A stretch of DNA of 64,000 nucleotides from Thalassotalea sp. LPB0316 (GCF_014898095.1 NZ_CP062946.1:434001-498000); one strand, 5' to 3'; shown: positions 1 through 12,076, numbered from the stretch's first letter. Numbers and translations are program-made. The notes: generated by a model from the letters alone, not told the origin.

Positions 1-1
1 T

Positions 2-61
2 GGCGATAACCCAAGCGCAGTGCAAATGGCGCAACTTATCAGGCAACAACTACATGGCTGA
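2..61 (+). CDS. pxpA: 5-oxoprolinase subunit A (PxpA), C-terminal end only
   Basis: The first 60 bases read in frame as GDNPSAVQMAQLIRQQLHG followed by TGA. This resembles the C-terminal end of the LamB/YcsF family (PxpA), which typically carries a HGD-x-P-x-A motif. The gene enters from the left edge, so only about 19 residues are visible. Its stop overlaps the pxpB start by 8 bases, which fits translational coupling in a pxpABC operon. The call rests on this short tail and on the two pxp genes that follow. Confidence 0.72.
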   Translation, partial: GDNPSAVQMAQLIRQQLHG

Positions 62-770
62 CTTAACTCAGTTTGAAATAACGCCCTATAGCGAAAACGC
101 GATTTTGGTAAAATGGCCAAGTGTAATAAGCGCGGTTTTGCATCAAAGATTGATTGCGATAAGCTCACAAGTCGCTGAGCTCAAGCCTTGGTTTATTGAA
201 CAAGTATGCTCATATCACAGCCTGTTAATTTATTACCGCTTTGAGGCGATTAGCGCTGCCGAGTTTAGCGCAAAAGTGGCAAACATCATTGAGCACCATT
301 CAAACCAAGAGTTTTCAGCCGATTTAACCGGTAAAACCATCACCATCGACGTACTTTACAATCATCAAAGCGGTTGGGATAACGCGTTACTTTGCCAAGA
401 AAAAAATTGCACATTAGAGGATATTATCAAGTGGCACACAGGTAGAAGTTACCGCGCATATGCCTTGGGTTTTACCCCTGGATTTTGTTACCTAGCCAGC
501 GTTGATGAAAAACTGTCGATACCGAGAAAAACGGTGCCGCGAAAACGCGTGCCCGCAGGCGCGGTCGCGATAGCGCACAAACAAACCGCAATTTACCCTG
601 ATTCAAGCCCGGGGGGTTGGCATATTATTGGCCAAACCGCTCAGCCAATGTATCAAATGACCAATAATGAGTTCACGCCATTGATCAATGTTGGTGATAT
701 CGTTACTTTTAAGGCTGTTAGCCAAGAAGATTTTATCGCCCAAGGCGGTAAATTGATCAAGGAGTACTAA
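54..770 (+). CDS. pxpB: 5-oxoprolinase subunit B (PxpB/KipI family)
   Basis: This 238-residue protein is one subunit of the PxpABC ATP-dependent 5-oxoprolinase, which opens cytosolic pyroglutamate to glutamate. The family signature is clear in the second half: GFTPGFCYLASV, then a PRK-x2-PRKRVPAGAVAIA stretch, then QTAIYPDSSPGGWHIIGQT. Length matches the family (about 220-240 residues). The ATG lies inside the end of pxpA, and pxpC starts one base after the TAA, so the three genes are almost certainly one operon. The older name KipI refers to a Bacillus kinase inhibitor role; the metabolic role is the better call here. Confidence 0.92.
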   Translation: MADLTQFEITPYSENAILVKWPSVISAVLHQRLIAISSQVAELKPWFIEQVCSYHSLLIYYRFEAISAAEFSAKVANIIEHHSNQEFSADLTGKTITIDVLYNHQSGWDNALLCQEKNCTLEDIIKWHTGRSYRAYALGFTPGFCYLASVDEKLSIPRKTVPRKRVPAGAVAIAHKQTAIYPDSSPGGWHIIGQTAQPMYQMTNNEFTPLINVGDIVTFKAVSQEDFIAQGGKLIKEY

Positions 771-771
771 C

Positions 772-1770
772 GTGTCAGCGCTTACAATTACCGAGCTTAA
801 TAGCATCGCCTTAATTCAAGATTTTGGCCGGTTTAATCATCAAAACCAAGGGATAAGTGTCAATGGTGCGGCGGACGAATACGCATTTTTAAAGGCCAAC
901 CAATTAGTCGGCAACCCGTTATTTAATGCTGACAACAATAAACAAAACAGCCAATGCGCAAGTATCGAAGTATTTTATGGTCAACTAACCTTTTTCACTG
1001 ATGTCGATTGTACCATCGCAATTACTGGGGCAAATTGCACGCCAGTTAAGGTGACTATAAGCGGTGAGCATAAGCCTTTAACGATGTGGCAAAGTCATTT
1101 ACTCAGGGCCGGCGAGTCAGTTGAGTTACTTCGACCAACATCAGGGGTGATTAGTTACGTAGCAGTCAATGGCGGCATACAAACTGAGTGTTTTTTAAAC
1201 TCTCGTTCGCAAAATATTGTTCCCAACGCAAATTTACCTTCACTCGCACCATTAACAAAGGGGACGGAACTAGCATTAAGCGCGACTTGTCAACAGCAGT
1301 CAACATCAACACGCTTAGATTTAACCAAGTACAAGCCTGAAAATTTTTACCCGAACGCCCCTCTGACACTACGGTTTATACCGCATCAACAATGGTTTGA
1401 TGCACCGAAACACCAACAACAAAGCTTCCAACAGTTGATGTTTACTATCAACAGCCAAAGTAATCGCATGGCTTATCAATTTGATGTCACAGAGGAGCAA
1501 ACCACAGGCTGTTTTGAGCAATTAAGCCAAGCATTATCGAGTGCCGTCAATTTTGGCACCATTCAGCTGTTGCCTTCAGGTTTGCCCGTGGTATTAATGA
1601 AAGACCGACAAACCATGGGCGGATATCCAACATTAGGTAGCGTTTTTCAAGTCGACTTATTTCGATTAAGCCAACTGCCTCCTGGCGAGAAAGTCAGATT
1701 TAAGCCGGCTGATATCACTCAAGCACAAAGCCAACTAAATGCATTTTATCAAAAATTTATGCAACAATAG
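772..1770 (+). CDS. pxpC: 5-oxoprolinase subunit C (PxpC/KipA family)
   Basis: This 332-residue biotin-dependent-carboxylase-like protein pairs with PxpB in 5-oxoproline hydrolysis. Typical family motifs are visible: QDFGRFNHQNQGISVNGAAD near residue 17, ITGANCTPV, YVAVNGGIQ near residue 125, and near the C-terminus LPSGLPVVLMKDRQTMGGYP. Translation starts at a GTG one base after the pxpB stop, and there is no room for another start, so coupling to pxpB is likely. The following gene is 30 bp away and unrelated in function. Confidence 0.92.
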   Translation: MSALTITELNSIALIQDFGRFNHQNQGISVNGAADEYAFLKANQLVGNPLFNADNNKQNSQCASIEVFYGQLTFFTDVDCTIAITGANCTPVKVTISGEHKPLTMWQSHLLRAGESVELLRPTSGVISYVAVNGGIQTECFLNSRSQNIVPNANLPSLAPLTKGTELALSATCQQQSTSTRLDLTKYKPENFYPNAPLTLRFIPHQQWFDAPKHQQQSFQQLMFTINSQSNRMAYQFDVTEEQTTGCFEQLSQALSSAVNFGTIQLLPSGLPVVLMKDRQTMGGYPTLGSVFQVDLFRLSQLPPGEKVRFKPADITQAQSQLNAFYQKFMQQ

Positions 1771-1800
1771 TAAGCGCTTAACATCAAAAAACAAAATAGA

Positions 1801-2298
1801 ATGCAATTAGTTAACTGCCAATTTAAACAACACGGCGAAAAAGTTCAGGCGCTATTTAACCATGCTATCCGTCACTCGACGGCCTTGTACGAATATCGAG
1901 AACGCAGCAAACAAGATATCGAGCAATGGTTCAACACCAAGCATGAGCAAGGCTTTCCGATCATCGCAATGGAAGACGACAACGGTCAGTTAATGGGATT
2001 TGCTAGTTACGGATTTTTTCGCCCCTACCCAGCTAATAAATTTACTGGCGTGCTTGCTATCTACGTTGAACAAGCTCACCAAGGCAAAGGCGTAGCGAGT
2101 AAATTATTGCAGGCATTAATTGAAAAAGCCAAACTTCAAGGCCTTCACACACTGATTGCGGCGATCGATGAAAACAACCACGCCAGCATCGCCTTACATC
2201 AAAAGTTTGGTTTTGAACACGTTGGCACCCTAAAAGAAGTTGGCTATAAATTTGACCAATGGTTAAACCTTTGCTTGTATCAACTCATGGTAAGCTGA
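1801..2298 (+). CDS. GNAT N-acetyltransferase (phosphinothricin/MnaT-like)
   Basis: This 165-residue protein is a single-domain GNAT acetyltransferase. The acetyl-CoA pyrophosphate-binding loop is visible as QGKGVA in YVEQAHQGKGVASKLL (about residues 94-109), followed by the motif B region with NNHASIALHQKFGFEHVGTL. This arrangement matches the phosphinothricin acetyltransferase/MnaT subgroup, which acetylates the amino group of amino-acid-like compounds. The substrate cannot be read from sequence. The start has no obvious Shine-Dalgarno sequence and lies 30 bp after pxpC, so it may be read from the pxp transcript. Confidence 0.85.
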   Translation: MQLVNCQFKQHGEKVQALFNHAIRHSTALYEYRERSKQDIEQWFNTKHEQGFPIIAMEDDNGQLMGFASYGFFRPYPANKFTGVLAIYVEQAHQGKGVASKLLQALIEKAKLQGLHTLIAAIDENNHASIALHQKFGFEHVGTLKEVGYKFDQWLNLCLYQLMVS

Positions 2299-2349
2299 TT
2301 AGAGTTGCATTACACTATGCGCCGTTTAAAGAAGTTCTGGTAATAAAAC

Positions 2350-2934
2350 ATGCTGTTGATGATCGATAACTACGATTCATTTACTTACAATCTCGTACAT
2401 TATTTTCAAGCAATAGGCCAAGAAGTTGCCGTGTTCCGCAACGATGAAATAACCCTGGCCGAGATTGAACAGCTCGCACCTAAATACATTGTTATATCGC
2501 CAGGCCCTTGTGATCCTGACCATGCAGGAATATCACTCAGTGTTATTAATCACTTTGCTGGTAAAGTACCACTGCTCGGTGTGTGCTTAGGCCACCAAGC
2601 CATTGCTCAACACTTCGGTGCTAAAGTGATTAGGGCTAAACAAGTTATGCATGGCAAAACGAGTATGATAAGCCATGATAATAAAGGATTATTTGAGTGT
2701 TTAGATAACCCTTTACAAGTTACTCGTTACCACTCGCTCATCGTTGACCAATCAACCTTACCGAGTGAGCTTATCATCACCGCTTGGTTGAGTGATGAGC
2801 ACAATCAAATTAGTGAAATCATGGCGCTACAACACCAGCATTTGCCGATCGCCAGTGTTCAATTTCACCCTGAATCGATATTGACAAGCCAAGGTCATGA
2901 ATTACTTAAAAACTTTATTCAGATGTATACTTAA
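2350..2934 (+). CDS. pabA: Aminodeoxychorismate synthase glutamine amidotransferase (PabA)
   Basis: This 194-residue class I glutamine amidotransferase supplies ammonia for 4-amino-4-deoxychorismate (folate pathway) and possibly for anthranilate synthesis. The triad is visible: nucleophile Cys79 in GVCLGHQ, and His173 and Glu175 in the QFHPESIL motif. The start [19 protein letters not shown] and the HGKTSMI segment are typical of PabA/TrpG. PabA is preferred because argD/astC follows, the same neighbourhood as E. coli pabA-argD, and no trp gene is near. Its chorismate-binding partner PabB is not in the window. Confidence 0.9.
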   Translation: MLLMIDNYDSFTYNLVHYFQAIGQEVAVFRNDEITLAEIEQLAPKYIVISPGPCDPDHAGISLSVINHFAGKVPLLGVCLGHQAIAQHFGAKVIRAKQVMHGKTSMISHDNKGLFECLDNPLQVTRYHSLIVDQSTLPSELIITAWLSDEHNQISEIMALQHQHLPIASVQFHPESILTSQGHELLKNFIQMYT

Positions 2935-2997
2935 ATTCAATTAATGAACTAAACATCATTGCCGATATAAAAGCTGTTAACAAATAAAAAGCCTATT

Positions 2998-4143
2998 ATG
3001 AAAATTTTTGAGCAAAACGAATTAGTTGCACCTATTTACCAGCGAGCCTTAAGCCTTTGCATCAGTAATGAATTCGCAAAACAAAGCCTCGGGGAGCACG
3101 TATTTGTTGAGTATCAAGACAGTGAGCAAGCTAATAGACGACGTGAACTATTGGCAGTAGAAGCTCAAGCAAACAAAAATAAAATCATTGAAGAGTACGG
3201 CAAAAACCATTTTAAACAGCAAGTGATGAACGAGCTCTACAGCAAAGTTCGCGACGGCTTTAACGATGAATTTGACAATAAAGAACACCTGTTCAACTCT
3301 ACGTTAAATATCCAAATGTCGACAGCCGACATTCTCGAGTTACTGTCATTGCGGGCGGCATCGATTAAACGTATCACCCCATTAGTTACCTCGCTACCAT
3401 GGTTAGGTGATGACTTGGTCAACTTGGTAAATAAGCCCCAATATCGTAAGAATGCCGATGTGAAAGTCAATAACCCTGCTTTGGCACTAAGTTACATTGG
3501 TTTAGACAACTTAAAGCTAGTCGCTCCCACGTTTATCCTAAAACATTGGTTACCGCCTAGTACACAACCCTTTGGCTTGATGAAACGCAAATTATGGAAC
3601 CAAAGTTTATCCATAGGTATTGCCTCTAGAGTACTGGCAAAAACTTATGGACTAGATGAATACTTCGCTTTTTGTGCAGGCATGTTGATTAATATCGGTA
3701 ACTTAGCGGTAACGCGTTGTTTTTTGCGTACCTATAATGAGATCCACCAACAAGAACTCAGACAAGCCTACGAAGACAAAGATAAAAAATTACACAATAC
3801 GCTAGTAGAGTTAGAGACAGCACCAGAATTTTTGCTGGAGCAACTATCAAATAGAAGTTTTAGTATCAGTGCAGATATGGTCGAGCTAATGAATTTTGAG
3901 CGTTTGAGAATAACTGATGCCATTTTCGATCTAGCTCACACACCTAAAGTATCGCAAATGTGTCAACTAGCCCAAGTAGTATTAAAAGCCATCGGTTATG
4001 TTGCTTTTCGAACGCTAGCGAAAGAATCGTTAATCGATAACGACGAGAGTAAAATACTACTGACGGCAGCTGGACTGACTACTCAAGATATCGCCTTATT
4101 ACGCCGCAGTGATATTGATCACTTAAAACTCAATTTTAACTAA
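2998..4143 (+). CDS. HDOD domain-containing protein
   Basis: This 381-residue soluble protein has the helical pattern of an HDOD domain between about residues 100 and 320. Landmarks are ALALSYIGLDNLKLVAPTFILKHW (a VxxLGxxxVxxL-type helix), then LWNQSLSIGIASRVLAKTYGLDEYFAFCAGMLINIGNLAV, which corresponds to the hallmark helix pair around an HxIG-like site. The metal-binding HD residues are not convincing, as is usual in HDOD. Such proteins often take part in signalling. It sits between pabA and astC, and no partner is obvious from context. Its function is unknown. Confidence 0.75.
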   Translation: MKIFEQNELVAPIYQRALSLCISNEFAKQSLGEHVFVEYQDSEQANRRRELLAVEAQANKNKIIEEYGKNHFKQQVMNELYSKVRDGFNDEFDNKEHLFNSTLNIQMSTADILELLSLRAASIKRITPLVTSLPWLGDDLVNLVNKPQYRKNADVKVNNPALALSYIGLDNLKLVAPTFILKHWLPPSTQPFGLMKRKLWNQSLSIGIASRVLAKTYGLDEYFAFCAGMLINIGNLAVTRCFLRTYNEIHQQELRQAYEDKDKKLHNTLVELETAPEFLLEQLSNRSFSISADMVELMNFERLRITDAIFDLAHTPKVSQMCQLAQVVLKAIGYVAFRTLAKESLIDNDESKILLTAAGLTTQDIALLRRSDIDHLKLNFN

Positions 4144-4310
4144 GCAGTGATGCAAAATTATTTCTGCTTAGTTATGAATCCCCCCTCTGATAGCGGATCT
4201 CACCGCGCTTGCCCTGAAGTATATGATGTCCTATAAAGCAACGAAATTGCTTATAAAAAATAGTTATGCAAGATAACTGAATAAAACGCTGAAAACCTTG
4301 TTTTTACTAG

Positions 4311-5663
<1,353 letters not shown>

Positions 5664-5729
5664 GACCCCCTAAATGCTCGTAAGTGCAATGACTTACGAG
5701 CAGTTCTTTCAAGAAACAGGATAATTTTT

Positions 5730-6746
5730 ATGATTATTATACGCCCTATTCGTCATAGTGATTACGATTCACTTTATCGCATCGCTATTGAATCAGGACA
5801 CGGTTTTACATCACTGCCTGTCAATGAAGCGCTATTAAAAAGCCGCATCGAGCGAGCCGAAGAGTCGTTTGCTAAGCAAGTGACACAACCTGGCTTGGAA
5901 GGCTACTTATTTGTCATGGAAGATACCGAGACAGGCCAAGTTGTCGGTACTAGTGGTATTGAAGCAGCAGTAGGTTTAGATGATGCCTTTTATCACTACC
6001 ACTTAGGTAAGGTTGTCCATCACTCTCGTGAACTTAATGTTTACAATACGGTTGAAACCTTATCCTTGTGTAATGACTACACGGGCGCATCAGAAATCTG
6101 CACATTATTCTTATCTGAAAATTTCCGTAAAAATAACAATGGCCGATTTTTGTCACGCTTCAGATTTATGTTTATGGCCGAGCACACAGAGCGTTTTTCT
6201 GACACAGTCATAGCAGAAATGCGCGGCGTGTCAGATGAAGATGGACGTTCTCCGTTTTGGGATTGGTTAGAAGCTCACTTCTTCTCTATGGACTTCCCAA
6301 CGGCTGACTATTTAACTGGGATTGGTAAAAAAGTATTTATCGCCGAATTAATGACTAAATACCCTATTTACGTCAATTTTCTCAGCAAAGCAGCCCAACA
6401 AGTGATCAACAAAGTTCACGATAAAACGGTACCTGCGTTACGCCTGCTAGAAGCAGAAGGGTTTGCTCGCAGAGGTTATGTCGATATTTTTGATGGCGGG
6501 CCAACCGTTGAAGCAAATTTAAACGACATCAAAACGGTTCGTCAAAGCAATAAATACCAAGTCATTATTGGTCAACCAACTGAACAAGCAACTTACATTG
6601 TATGTAACACTAAGGTTGCTGAATTTAGAGCAACACAAAGCCAAGTTTCACTAAGAGAAACGGCTAACCAAGTTGTTATTTCGCAAGCCGTTGCGGACGC
6701 CCTAATGGTCACTGAAGGTGACTGGGTGCGCATCGCTAGTAACTAA
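5730..6746 (+). CDS. astA: Arginine N-succinyltransferase (AstA)
   Basis: This 338-residue protein transfers succinyl from succinyl-CoA to the alpha-amino group of arginine, the first step of the AST pathway. It starts MIIIRPIRHSDYDSLYRIA and contains GTSGIEAAVG, HSRELNVYN, FRKNNNGRFLSRFRFMFMAEH and FIAELMTKYPIY, all characteristic of AstA. Length matches the family (about 340). It lies 66 bp after astC and 15 bp before astD, in one operon. The pathway genes astB and astE are not in the window, so the cluster is split, as is common in Alteromonadales. Confidence 0.94.
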   Translation: MIIIRPIRHSDYDSLYRIAIESGHGFTSLPVNEALLKSRIERAEESFAKQVTQPGLEGYLFVMEDTETGQVVGTSGIEAAVGLDDAFYHYHLGKVVHHSRELNVYNTVETLSLCNDYTGASEICTLFLSENFRKNNNGRFLSRFRFMFMAEHTERFSDTVIAEMRGVSDEDGRSPFWDWLEAHFFSMDFPTADYLTGIGKKVFIAELMTKYPIYVNFLSKAAQQVINKVHDKTVPALRLLEAEGFARRGYVDIFDGGPTVEANLNDIKTVRQSNKYQVIIGQPTEQATYIVCNTKVAEFRATQSQVSLRETANQVVISQAVADALMVTEGDWVRIASN

Positions 6747-6758
6747 CTAGAGGATTAA

Positions 6759-8228
<1,470 letters not shown>

Positions 8229-8259
8229 GATGTTAAGATTTGCTTATCAATTGAACGTT

Positions 8260-8282
8260 GCAGGGTTCAAACCCTGCTTCTT
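8260..8282 (+). terminator. Possible weak terminator after astD
   Basis: The arms GCAGGGTT and AACCCTGC (8260-8277) form a stem that closes on two bases, so about 7 pairs with a 4-base loop, followed by the pyrimidine run TTCTT. The T tract is short, so termination would be partial. Confidence 0.4.
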
Positions 8283-8299
8283 CACAAGCATCGACAACC

Positions 8300-8400
8300 T
8301 ATAATTGAATTTGGGGTACCGACCTTTTATACCTCAAAGGTCGCCCCTTCTCTTGCGAATGGTAAGCGACTACCTTCGTCTTGAGTTCTCTCCCGAAGTC
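8300..8400 (+). promoter_or_regulatory. Structured 5' leader upstream of the DUF1338 gene
   Basis: A perfect TATAAT lies at 8300-8305, without a good -35. The predicted transcript would begin near 8312 with a strong hairpin: GGGG (8313-8316) and CGACCTTT (8320-8327) pair with AAAGGTCG (8336-8343) and CCCC (8344-8347), giving 12 pairs interrupted by a 3-base bulge. A second, weaker stem uses TTCG and CGAA with GAC/GTC flanks to about 8400. The leader runs about 180 nt before the ATG at 8493, unusually long for a small enzyme gene. No known riboswitch family is recognised. Confidence 0.4.
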
Positions 8401-8492
8401 AAAATAATCGCTTAACATTCATAAAAACACCATGGGACAAATCTGTTTTTCCTTTGGAATTGAGTTTTAGTCAAAGAATATAAGGCAGTATT

Positions 8493-9290
8493 ATGACTAC
8501 ACAAGTAAAAGCGTTATTTGACAACATTTGGGATAACTACCTAGCAGTTACACCATCAGCAAAAAAAGTGCACCAATTACTGGGCTCTGGCAATGACTTG
8601 ATCAACGATCACGTTGCTTACCGCACGTTTAACATAGATAAAGTCAGTATTGACAAGCTTTCTGCACATCTACTAGCGCTTGGCTATGTAGAGAAAGGTG
8701 AATATCACTTCGAAGCAAAAAAACTATATGCCAAGCATTTTGAGCATGCCGATAACACCTTACCCAAAGTGTTTATTAGCCAATTATTAGTTGAAGAATT
8801 TTCAGAAAAAGCACAAGCTATTATTCACAATATGGTTGCCCAGATCGATGAAGCAGCTGTTGCTGATGCTAGCTTTTTATACTCAGGCACACACTGGCAA
8901 GTTAGCTATGAAGATTACCAAGCCCTGCTTGAAGAAAGTGAATACGCTGCATGGATGGCTGCTTGGGGCTACCGTGCAAACCACTTCACCGTAAGTATTA
9001 ATCACCTGCAAAATTACAATGACATTGAAGCCGTTAATCAAGCACTTAAAGATGCTGGTTTTGTCTTGAATGCTTCAGGTGGTGAAATCAAAGGTGATCC
9101 GATCGTGAAACTTGAACAATCATCAACAATGGCTGACACTCATAAAGTTGCCTTTAGCGATCAAACGGTTGAAATTCCAAGTTGCTTCTATGAATTTGCT
9201 AAGCGTTACCCATTAGAAGACGGTACCTTGTATTCAGGTTTTGTTGCTGCATCAGCAGACAAAATCTTTGAAAGTACTAACGCTGCGTAA
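8493..9290 (+). CDS. DUF1338 family protein (2-oxoadipate dioxygenase-like)
   Basis: This 265-residue protein belongs to the DUF1338 family, whose characterised member HglS is a non-haem Fe(II) 2-oxoadipate dioxygenase/decarboxylase that makes 2-hydroxyglutarate in lysine catabolism. Candidate metal ligands are His40 in INDHVAYRTF, His164 or His171 in NHFTVSINHL, and Glu234 in CFYEFAKRYP. It is much shorter than HglS (about 460 residues) and matches the short form often found near ast genes. The adjacent AST operon suggests a role with a 2-oxo acid from amino-acid catabolism, but the substrate is unknown. A strong terminator follows. Confidence 0.8.
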   Translation: MTTQVKALFDNIWDNYLAVTPSAKKVHQLLGSGNDLINDHVAYRTFNIDKVSIDKLSAHLLALGYVEKGEYHFEAKKLYAKHFEHADNTLPKVFISQLLVEEFSEKAQAIIHNMVAQIDEAAVADASFLYSGTHWQVSYEDYQALLEESEYAAWMAAWGYRANHFTVSINHLQNYNDIEAVNQALKDAGFVLNASGGEIKGDPIVKLEQSSTMADTHKVAFSDQTVEIPSCFYEFAKRYPLEDGTLYSGFVAASADKIFESTNAA

Positions 9291-9320
9291 TTTACTGATC
9301 AATTTATTGTCACACCGATA

Positions 9321-9349
9321 AAGACCCTCGCAGCGAGGGTCTTTTTTTT
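9321..9349 (+). terminator. Rho-independent terminator after the DUF1338 gene
   Basis: The arms AAGACCCTCG and CGAGGGTCTT (10 pairs, 3-base loop) are followed by eight T residues, 30 bp after the stop codon. This is a textbook intrinsic terminator. Confidence 0.93.
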
Positions 9350-9422
9350 GTGCTCAATATCACCGCTTGAGCAAGTTGTTATTTTTCAGTAAAGTAACCA
9401 AAAAGCTCAAGAATTATTTTTT

Positions 9423-9776
9423 ATGGTTACTGATACTGACGGTTACGTCCACATTATTGAATACCTCACTGAACACCTTTCACTGTTTGAGAAAACAGCC
9501 GAACCATCAGCTAATGGCAAAACAGTCATGGCGGTAATTGAAAATGAGCTCAGTGAGCAAATCATCAGTGTCTGTAGTCAAAACGAAGCCCTTTCTTTCA
9601 ACCAACGCAATACCGTTATTCGTGAAGTCGACTCGATAGTTTACGACTTACAAGAAATACTGTCAGGCGTTGTCAATAACCCCGTTACGCCAGAGCAACA
9701 CGCTTTTATTAAAGAATTTGCGTTGCTTATTAAAAACTTATTTGATACCGAAATCCACACTCACTTATTGTCTTAA
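9423..9776 (+). CDS. DUF3802 family protein, function unknown
   Basis: This 117-residue acidic, helical protein has no signal peptide or membrane segment. The start MVTDTDGYVHIIEYLTEHLSLFE and the block NTVIREVDSIVYDLQEILSGV match what I recall of DUF3802, a short family in Shewanella, Vibrio and Colwellia genomes. No function is known. It is a stand-alone gene: a terminator lies before it and yhfA follows after 87 bp. The family name is from memory, not from a search. Confidence 0.65.
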   Translation: MVTDTDGYVHIIEYLTEHLSLFEKTAEPSANGKTVMAVIENELSEQIISVCSQNEALSFNQRNTVIREVDSIVYDLQEILSGVVNNPVTPEQHAFIKEFALLIKNLFDTEIHTHLLS

Positions 9777-9863
9777 CACATCAATTAAAAGGTAAAATTT
9801 CACTACTGTTTTTCACCTTGCTAATGGTAATATACGCGCAAATTATCGATTAGGAATAGCAAG

Positions 9864-10268
9864 ATGAAAGCAACAGTGAAATGGGTAGGTGATGAAACGT
9901 TTATGGGCACTTCAGAGAGTGGTCATATCATCAATATGGATGCTAATGGCGGTAATTTGGCACCAAGCCCAATGGAAAATGTATTAATGAGCTTGGGTGG
10001 CTGCTCTTCTGTTGATGTTGTTAGTATTTTACAAAAATCTCGTCAAGATATTCGCGATGTTAAAGTCGAGATCACTGGCGAGCGCGTTGAGACGATTCCT
10101 AGAGTTTTTTCAGATATCCATCTACATTTTATTGTAACGGGCACTGATGTTAGCGAAAAGCAAGTTGAACGCGCGATTAATCTCTCTGCAGACAAATACT
10201 GCTCAGTCGCTTTTATGCTCAATAAATCGGTAAAGATTACTCACGATTTCGAGATTATTAACGTTTAA
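9864..10268 (+). CDS. yhfA: OsmC family protein YhfA
   Basis: This 134-residue protein closely follows E. coli YhfA along its length, including [26 protein letters not shown] and [13 protein letters not shown]. The two conserved OsmC-family cysteines are present at Cys47 and Cys113. Related OsmC/Ohr proteins reduce organic hydroperoxides, but YhfA itself has no settled activity. It lies next to speD and close to prkB; yhfA and prkB are also neighbours in E. coli near crp, so the location is conserved. Confidence 0.9.
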   Translation: MKATVKWVGDETFMGTSESGHIINMDANGGNLAPSPMENVLMSLGGCSSVDVVSILQKSRQDIRDVKVEITGERVETIPRVFSDIHLHFIVTGTDVSEKQVERAINLSADKYCSVAFMLNKSVKITHDFEIINV

Positions 10269-10291
10269 CTTTTAGGATTGAGGATCCCCTA

Positions 10292-11104
10292 TTGATCAAG
10301 CCGTTACCAAAATTAAAACTCCATGGTTTTAACAACTTAACGAAGAGCTTAAGTTTTTGTATTTATGACATTAACTACGCAAAAACCACACAGCATCAAG
10401 ACGAGTATATCGAGTACATTGATGAGCAATACAACGCTGATCGGCTAACAGATATTCTCAAAGAGGTGTGTAATATTATTGGTGCTAATGTGTTAAACAT
10501 CGCACGCCAGGATTACGACCCACAAGGTGCGAGTGTCACCATTCTTGTTTCTGAAGAAGAAATGGCCAGTGGTGATGAGTTTGAAAATAGTGAAAAGCCT
10601 GGCCCACTGCCAGAATCGGTTGTTTCGCATTTAGATAAAAGTCATATCTGTGTGCACACCTATCCTGAAAGTCATCCTGTTAATGGGATCTCTACTTTTA
10701 GAGCCGATATCGAAGTCTCTACTTGCGGTGTTATTTCACCACTTAAAGCATTGAATTATTTAATTCACAGTTTTGACTCTGATATCGTTACGCTCGATTA
10801 TCGCGTCAGGGGCTTTACCCGCGATGTTAACGGTGAGAAGCACTACATAGACCACCAGATTAATTCAATTCAAAATTTCCTTGCACAGGAAACTTGTGAT
10901 GCTTATCAAATGGTTGATGTAAACGTATACCAAGAAAATCTTTTCCATACAAAAATGATGCTTAAAGATTTTGACCTAAGTACATATATCTTTGGCTCAG
11001 GTCTAGATGATTTTACGGAAGAAGAACAAGCAGTTATCAGTAAGCAGTTACAGCGTGAAATGCAAGAAATCTTTTACGGTAGAAACATGCCGAAAATGAA
11101 CTAA
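10292..11104 (+). CDS. speD: S-adenosylmethionine decarboxylase proenzyme (SpeD)
   Basis: This 270-residue enzyme decarboxylates S-adenosylmethionine to provide the aminopropyl donor for spermidine. It follows the long E. coli-type SpeD closely ([20 protein letters not shown] at the N-terminus, EIFYGRNMP at the C-terminus). Self-cleavage should occur between Lys116 and Ser117 in [15 protein letters not shown], leaving a pyruvoyl group on Ser117. The start is a TTG with GAGGA about 8 bases upstream; the upstream in-frame positions offer no better codon. speE is not in the window. The gene is 23 bp after yhfA. Confidence 0.95.
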   Translation: MIKPLPKLKLHGFNNLTKSLSFCIYDINYAKTTQHQDEYIEYIDEQYNADRLTDILKEVCNIIGANVLNIARQDYDPQGASVTILVSEEEMASGDEFENSEKPGPLPESVVSHLDKSHICVHTYPESHPVNGISTFRADIEVSTCGVISPLKALNYLIHSFDSDIVTLDYRVRGFTRDVNGEKHYIDHQINSIQNFLAQETCDAYQMVDVNVYQENLFHTKMMLKDFDLSTYIFGSGLDDFTEEEQAVISKQLQREMQEIFYGRNMPKMN

Positions 11105-11125
11105 CATAGATAAATCAGAAAGCGT

Positions 11126-11140
11126 ACCCTGTGTCAGGGT
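11126..11140 (+). terminator. Possible weak terminator between convergent speD and prkB
   Basis: The arms ACCCTG and CAGGGT (6 pairs, 3-base loop) sit between the convergent gene ends, followed by TAATTAG. No clear T tract is present on either strand. Confidence 0.35.
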
Positions 11141-11143
11141 TAA

Positions 11144-12043
11144 TTAGAGGTCAGCCATCCAATCAAGCTGTTGGTTGGCCTGCGCTTTCTTATTCATTAA
11201 ATCACGAATCAACGGTGTTAAGATTAACTCCATCGCCAAGCCCATCTTGCCACCAGGCACAACTAAAGTATTCACCCGTGACATAAAAGCCCCATCAATC
11301 ATGCTTAAATAGAATGGAAAGTCGATATTTTCCGACTCTCTAAAACGAATAACGACAAAACTCTCGTCCAATGAAGGAATCGCCTTTGCGCTAAATGGGT
11401 TCGACGTGTCAACCGTTGGCACACGCTGAAAATTGACATGCGTACGAGAAAACTGTGGTGTAATAAAGTTAATGTAGTCGTCCATTGAACGGACGATACT
11501 GTGAGTCACTGCCTCTCGACTATGCCCCCTTTGGTTAGTGTCGCGGATAATCTTTTGGATCCATTCCAAGTTAACGATTGGCACCATGCCAATCAGTAAA
11601 TCGACATACTGGGCAACATCGTTTTTCTCTGTTTTAACACCGCCATGGAGGCCTTCGTAAAACAGTACATCAGTGCCCTCACCTAACTCCTCCCAAGGCG
11701 TGAACGTCCCAGGCATTTGGTTATAAGGCACCGCCTCATCAAAGGTGTGTAGATAACGCCTCATCCGCCCTTTTCCAGTCTCAGAGTAATCTTTAAATAG
11801 ACGTTCGAGGGAATCAAAGTCGTTGGCTTTATCGCCAAAGTAACTAATATTAGTGCCATCTTCCCTTGCTTTACGCTTTTGCAAATCCATTTCTTGGCGA
11901 GAAAAACGATGAAAGCTATCACCTTCAACATTAACCGATGTAATGCCTAACGTGCGGAAAATATGCTCAAAGGCATCAGTAGTTGTTGATGTACCAGCAC
12001 CTGATGAGCCGGTAACCGCGATGATTGGGTTTCTTGATGACAT
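11144..12043 (-). CDS. prkB: Phosphoribulokinase-like protein PrkB
   Basis: This 299-residue P-loop kinase has its Walker A-type loop at residues 11-19 (GSSGAGTST). It follows E. coli PrkB (YhfF neighbour region) almost throughout: VEGDSFHR, ISYFGDKANDF, VPYNQMPGTFTPW, DVLFYEGLHGGV, ERGHSREAV-type RGHSREAVTHSIVRSMDDYI and NTLVVPGGKMGLAMELI. The family phosphorylates ribulose 5-phosphate in Calvin-cycle organisms. Without Rubisco in view, its physiological role in this heterotroph is unknown. Its start lies only 33 bp from a MITE-like repeat, which may carry its promoter or 5' UTR. Confidence 0.9.
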   Translation of the reverse strand: MSSRNPIIAVTGSSGAGTSTTTDAFEHIFRTLGITSVNVEGDSFHRFSRQEMDLQKRKAREDGTNISYFGDKANDFDSLERLFKDYSETGKGRMRRYLHTFDEAVPYNQMPGTFTPWEELGEGTDVLFYEGLHGGVKTEKNDVAQYVDLLIGMVPIVNLEWIQKIIRDTNQRGHSREAVTHSIVRSMDDYINFITPQFSRTHVNFQRVPTVDTSNPFSAKAIPSLDESFVVIRFRESENIDFPFYLSMIDGAFMSRVNTLVVPGGKMGLAMELILTPLIRDLMNKKAQANQQLDWMADL

Positions 12044-12076
12044 CTTAAACTTTACGACCTAAATAAATATGCTCTA

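Noticed and set aside
8260..8277. T-arm-like GGGTTCAAACCC suggesting a tRNA or tRNA-derived attachment site
   Set aside because: No acceptor stem, anticodon arm or CCA can be found around it; the hairpin is better explained as a weak terminator.
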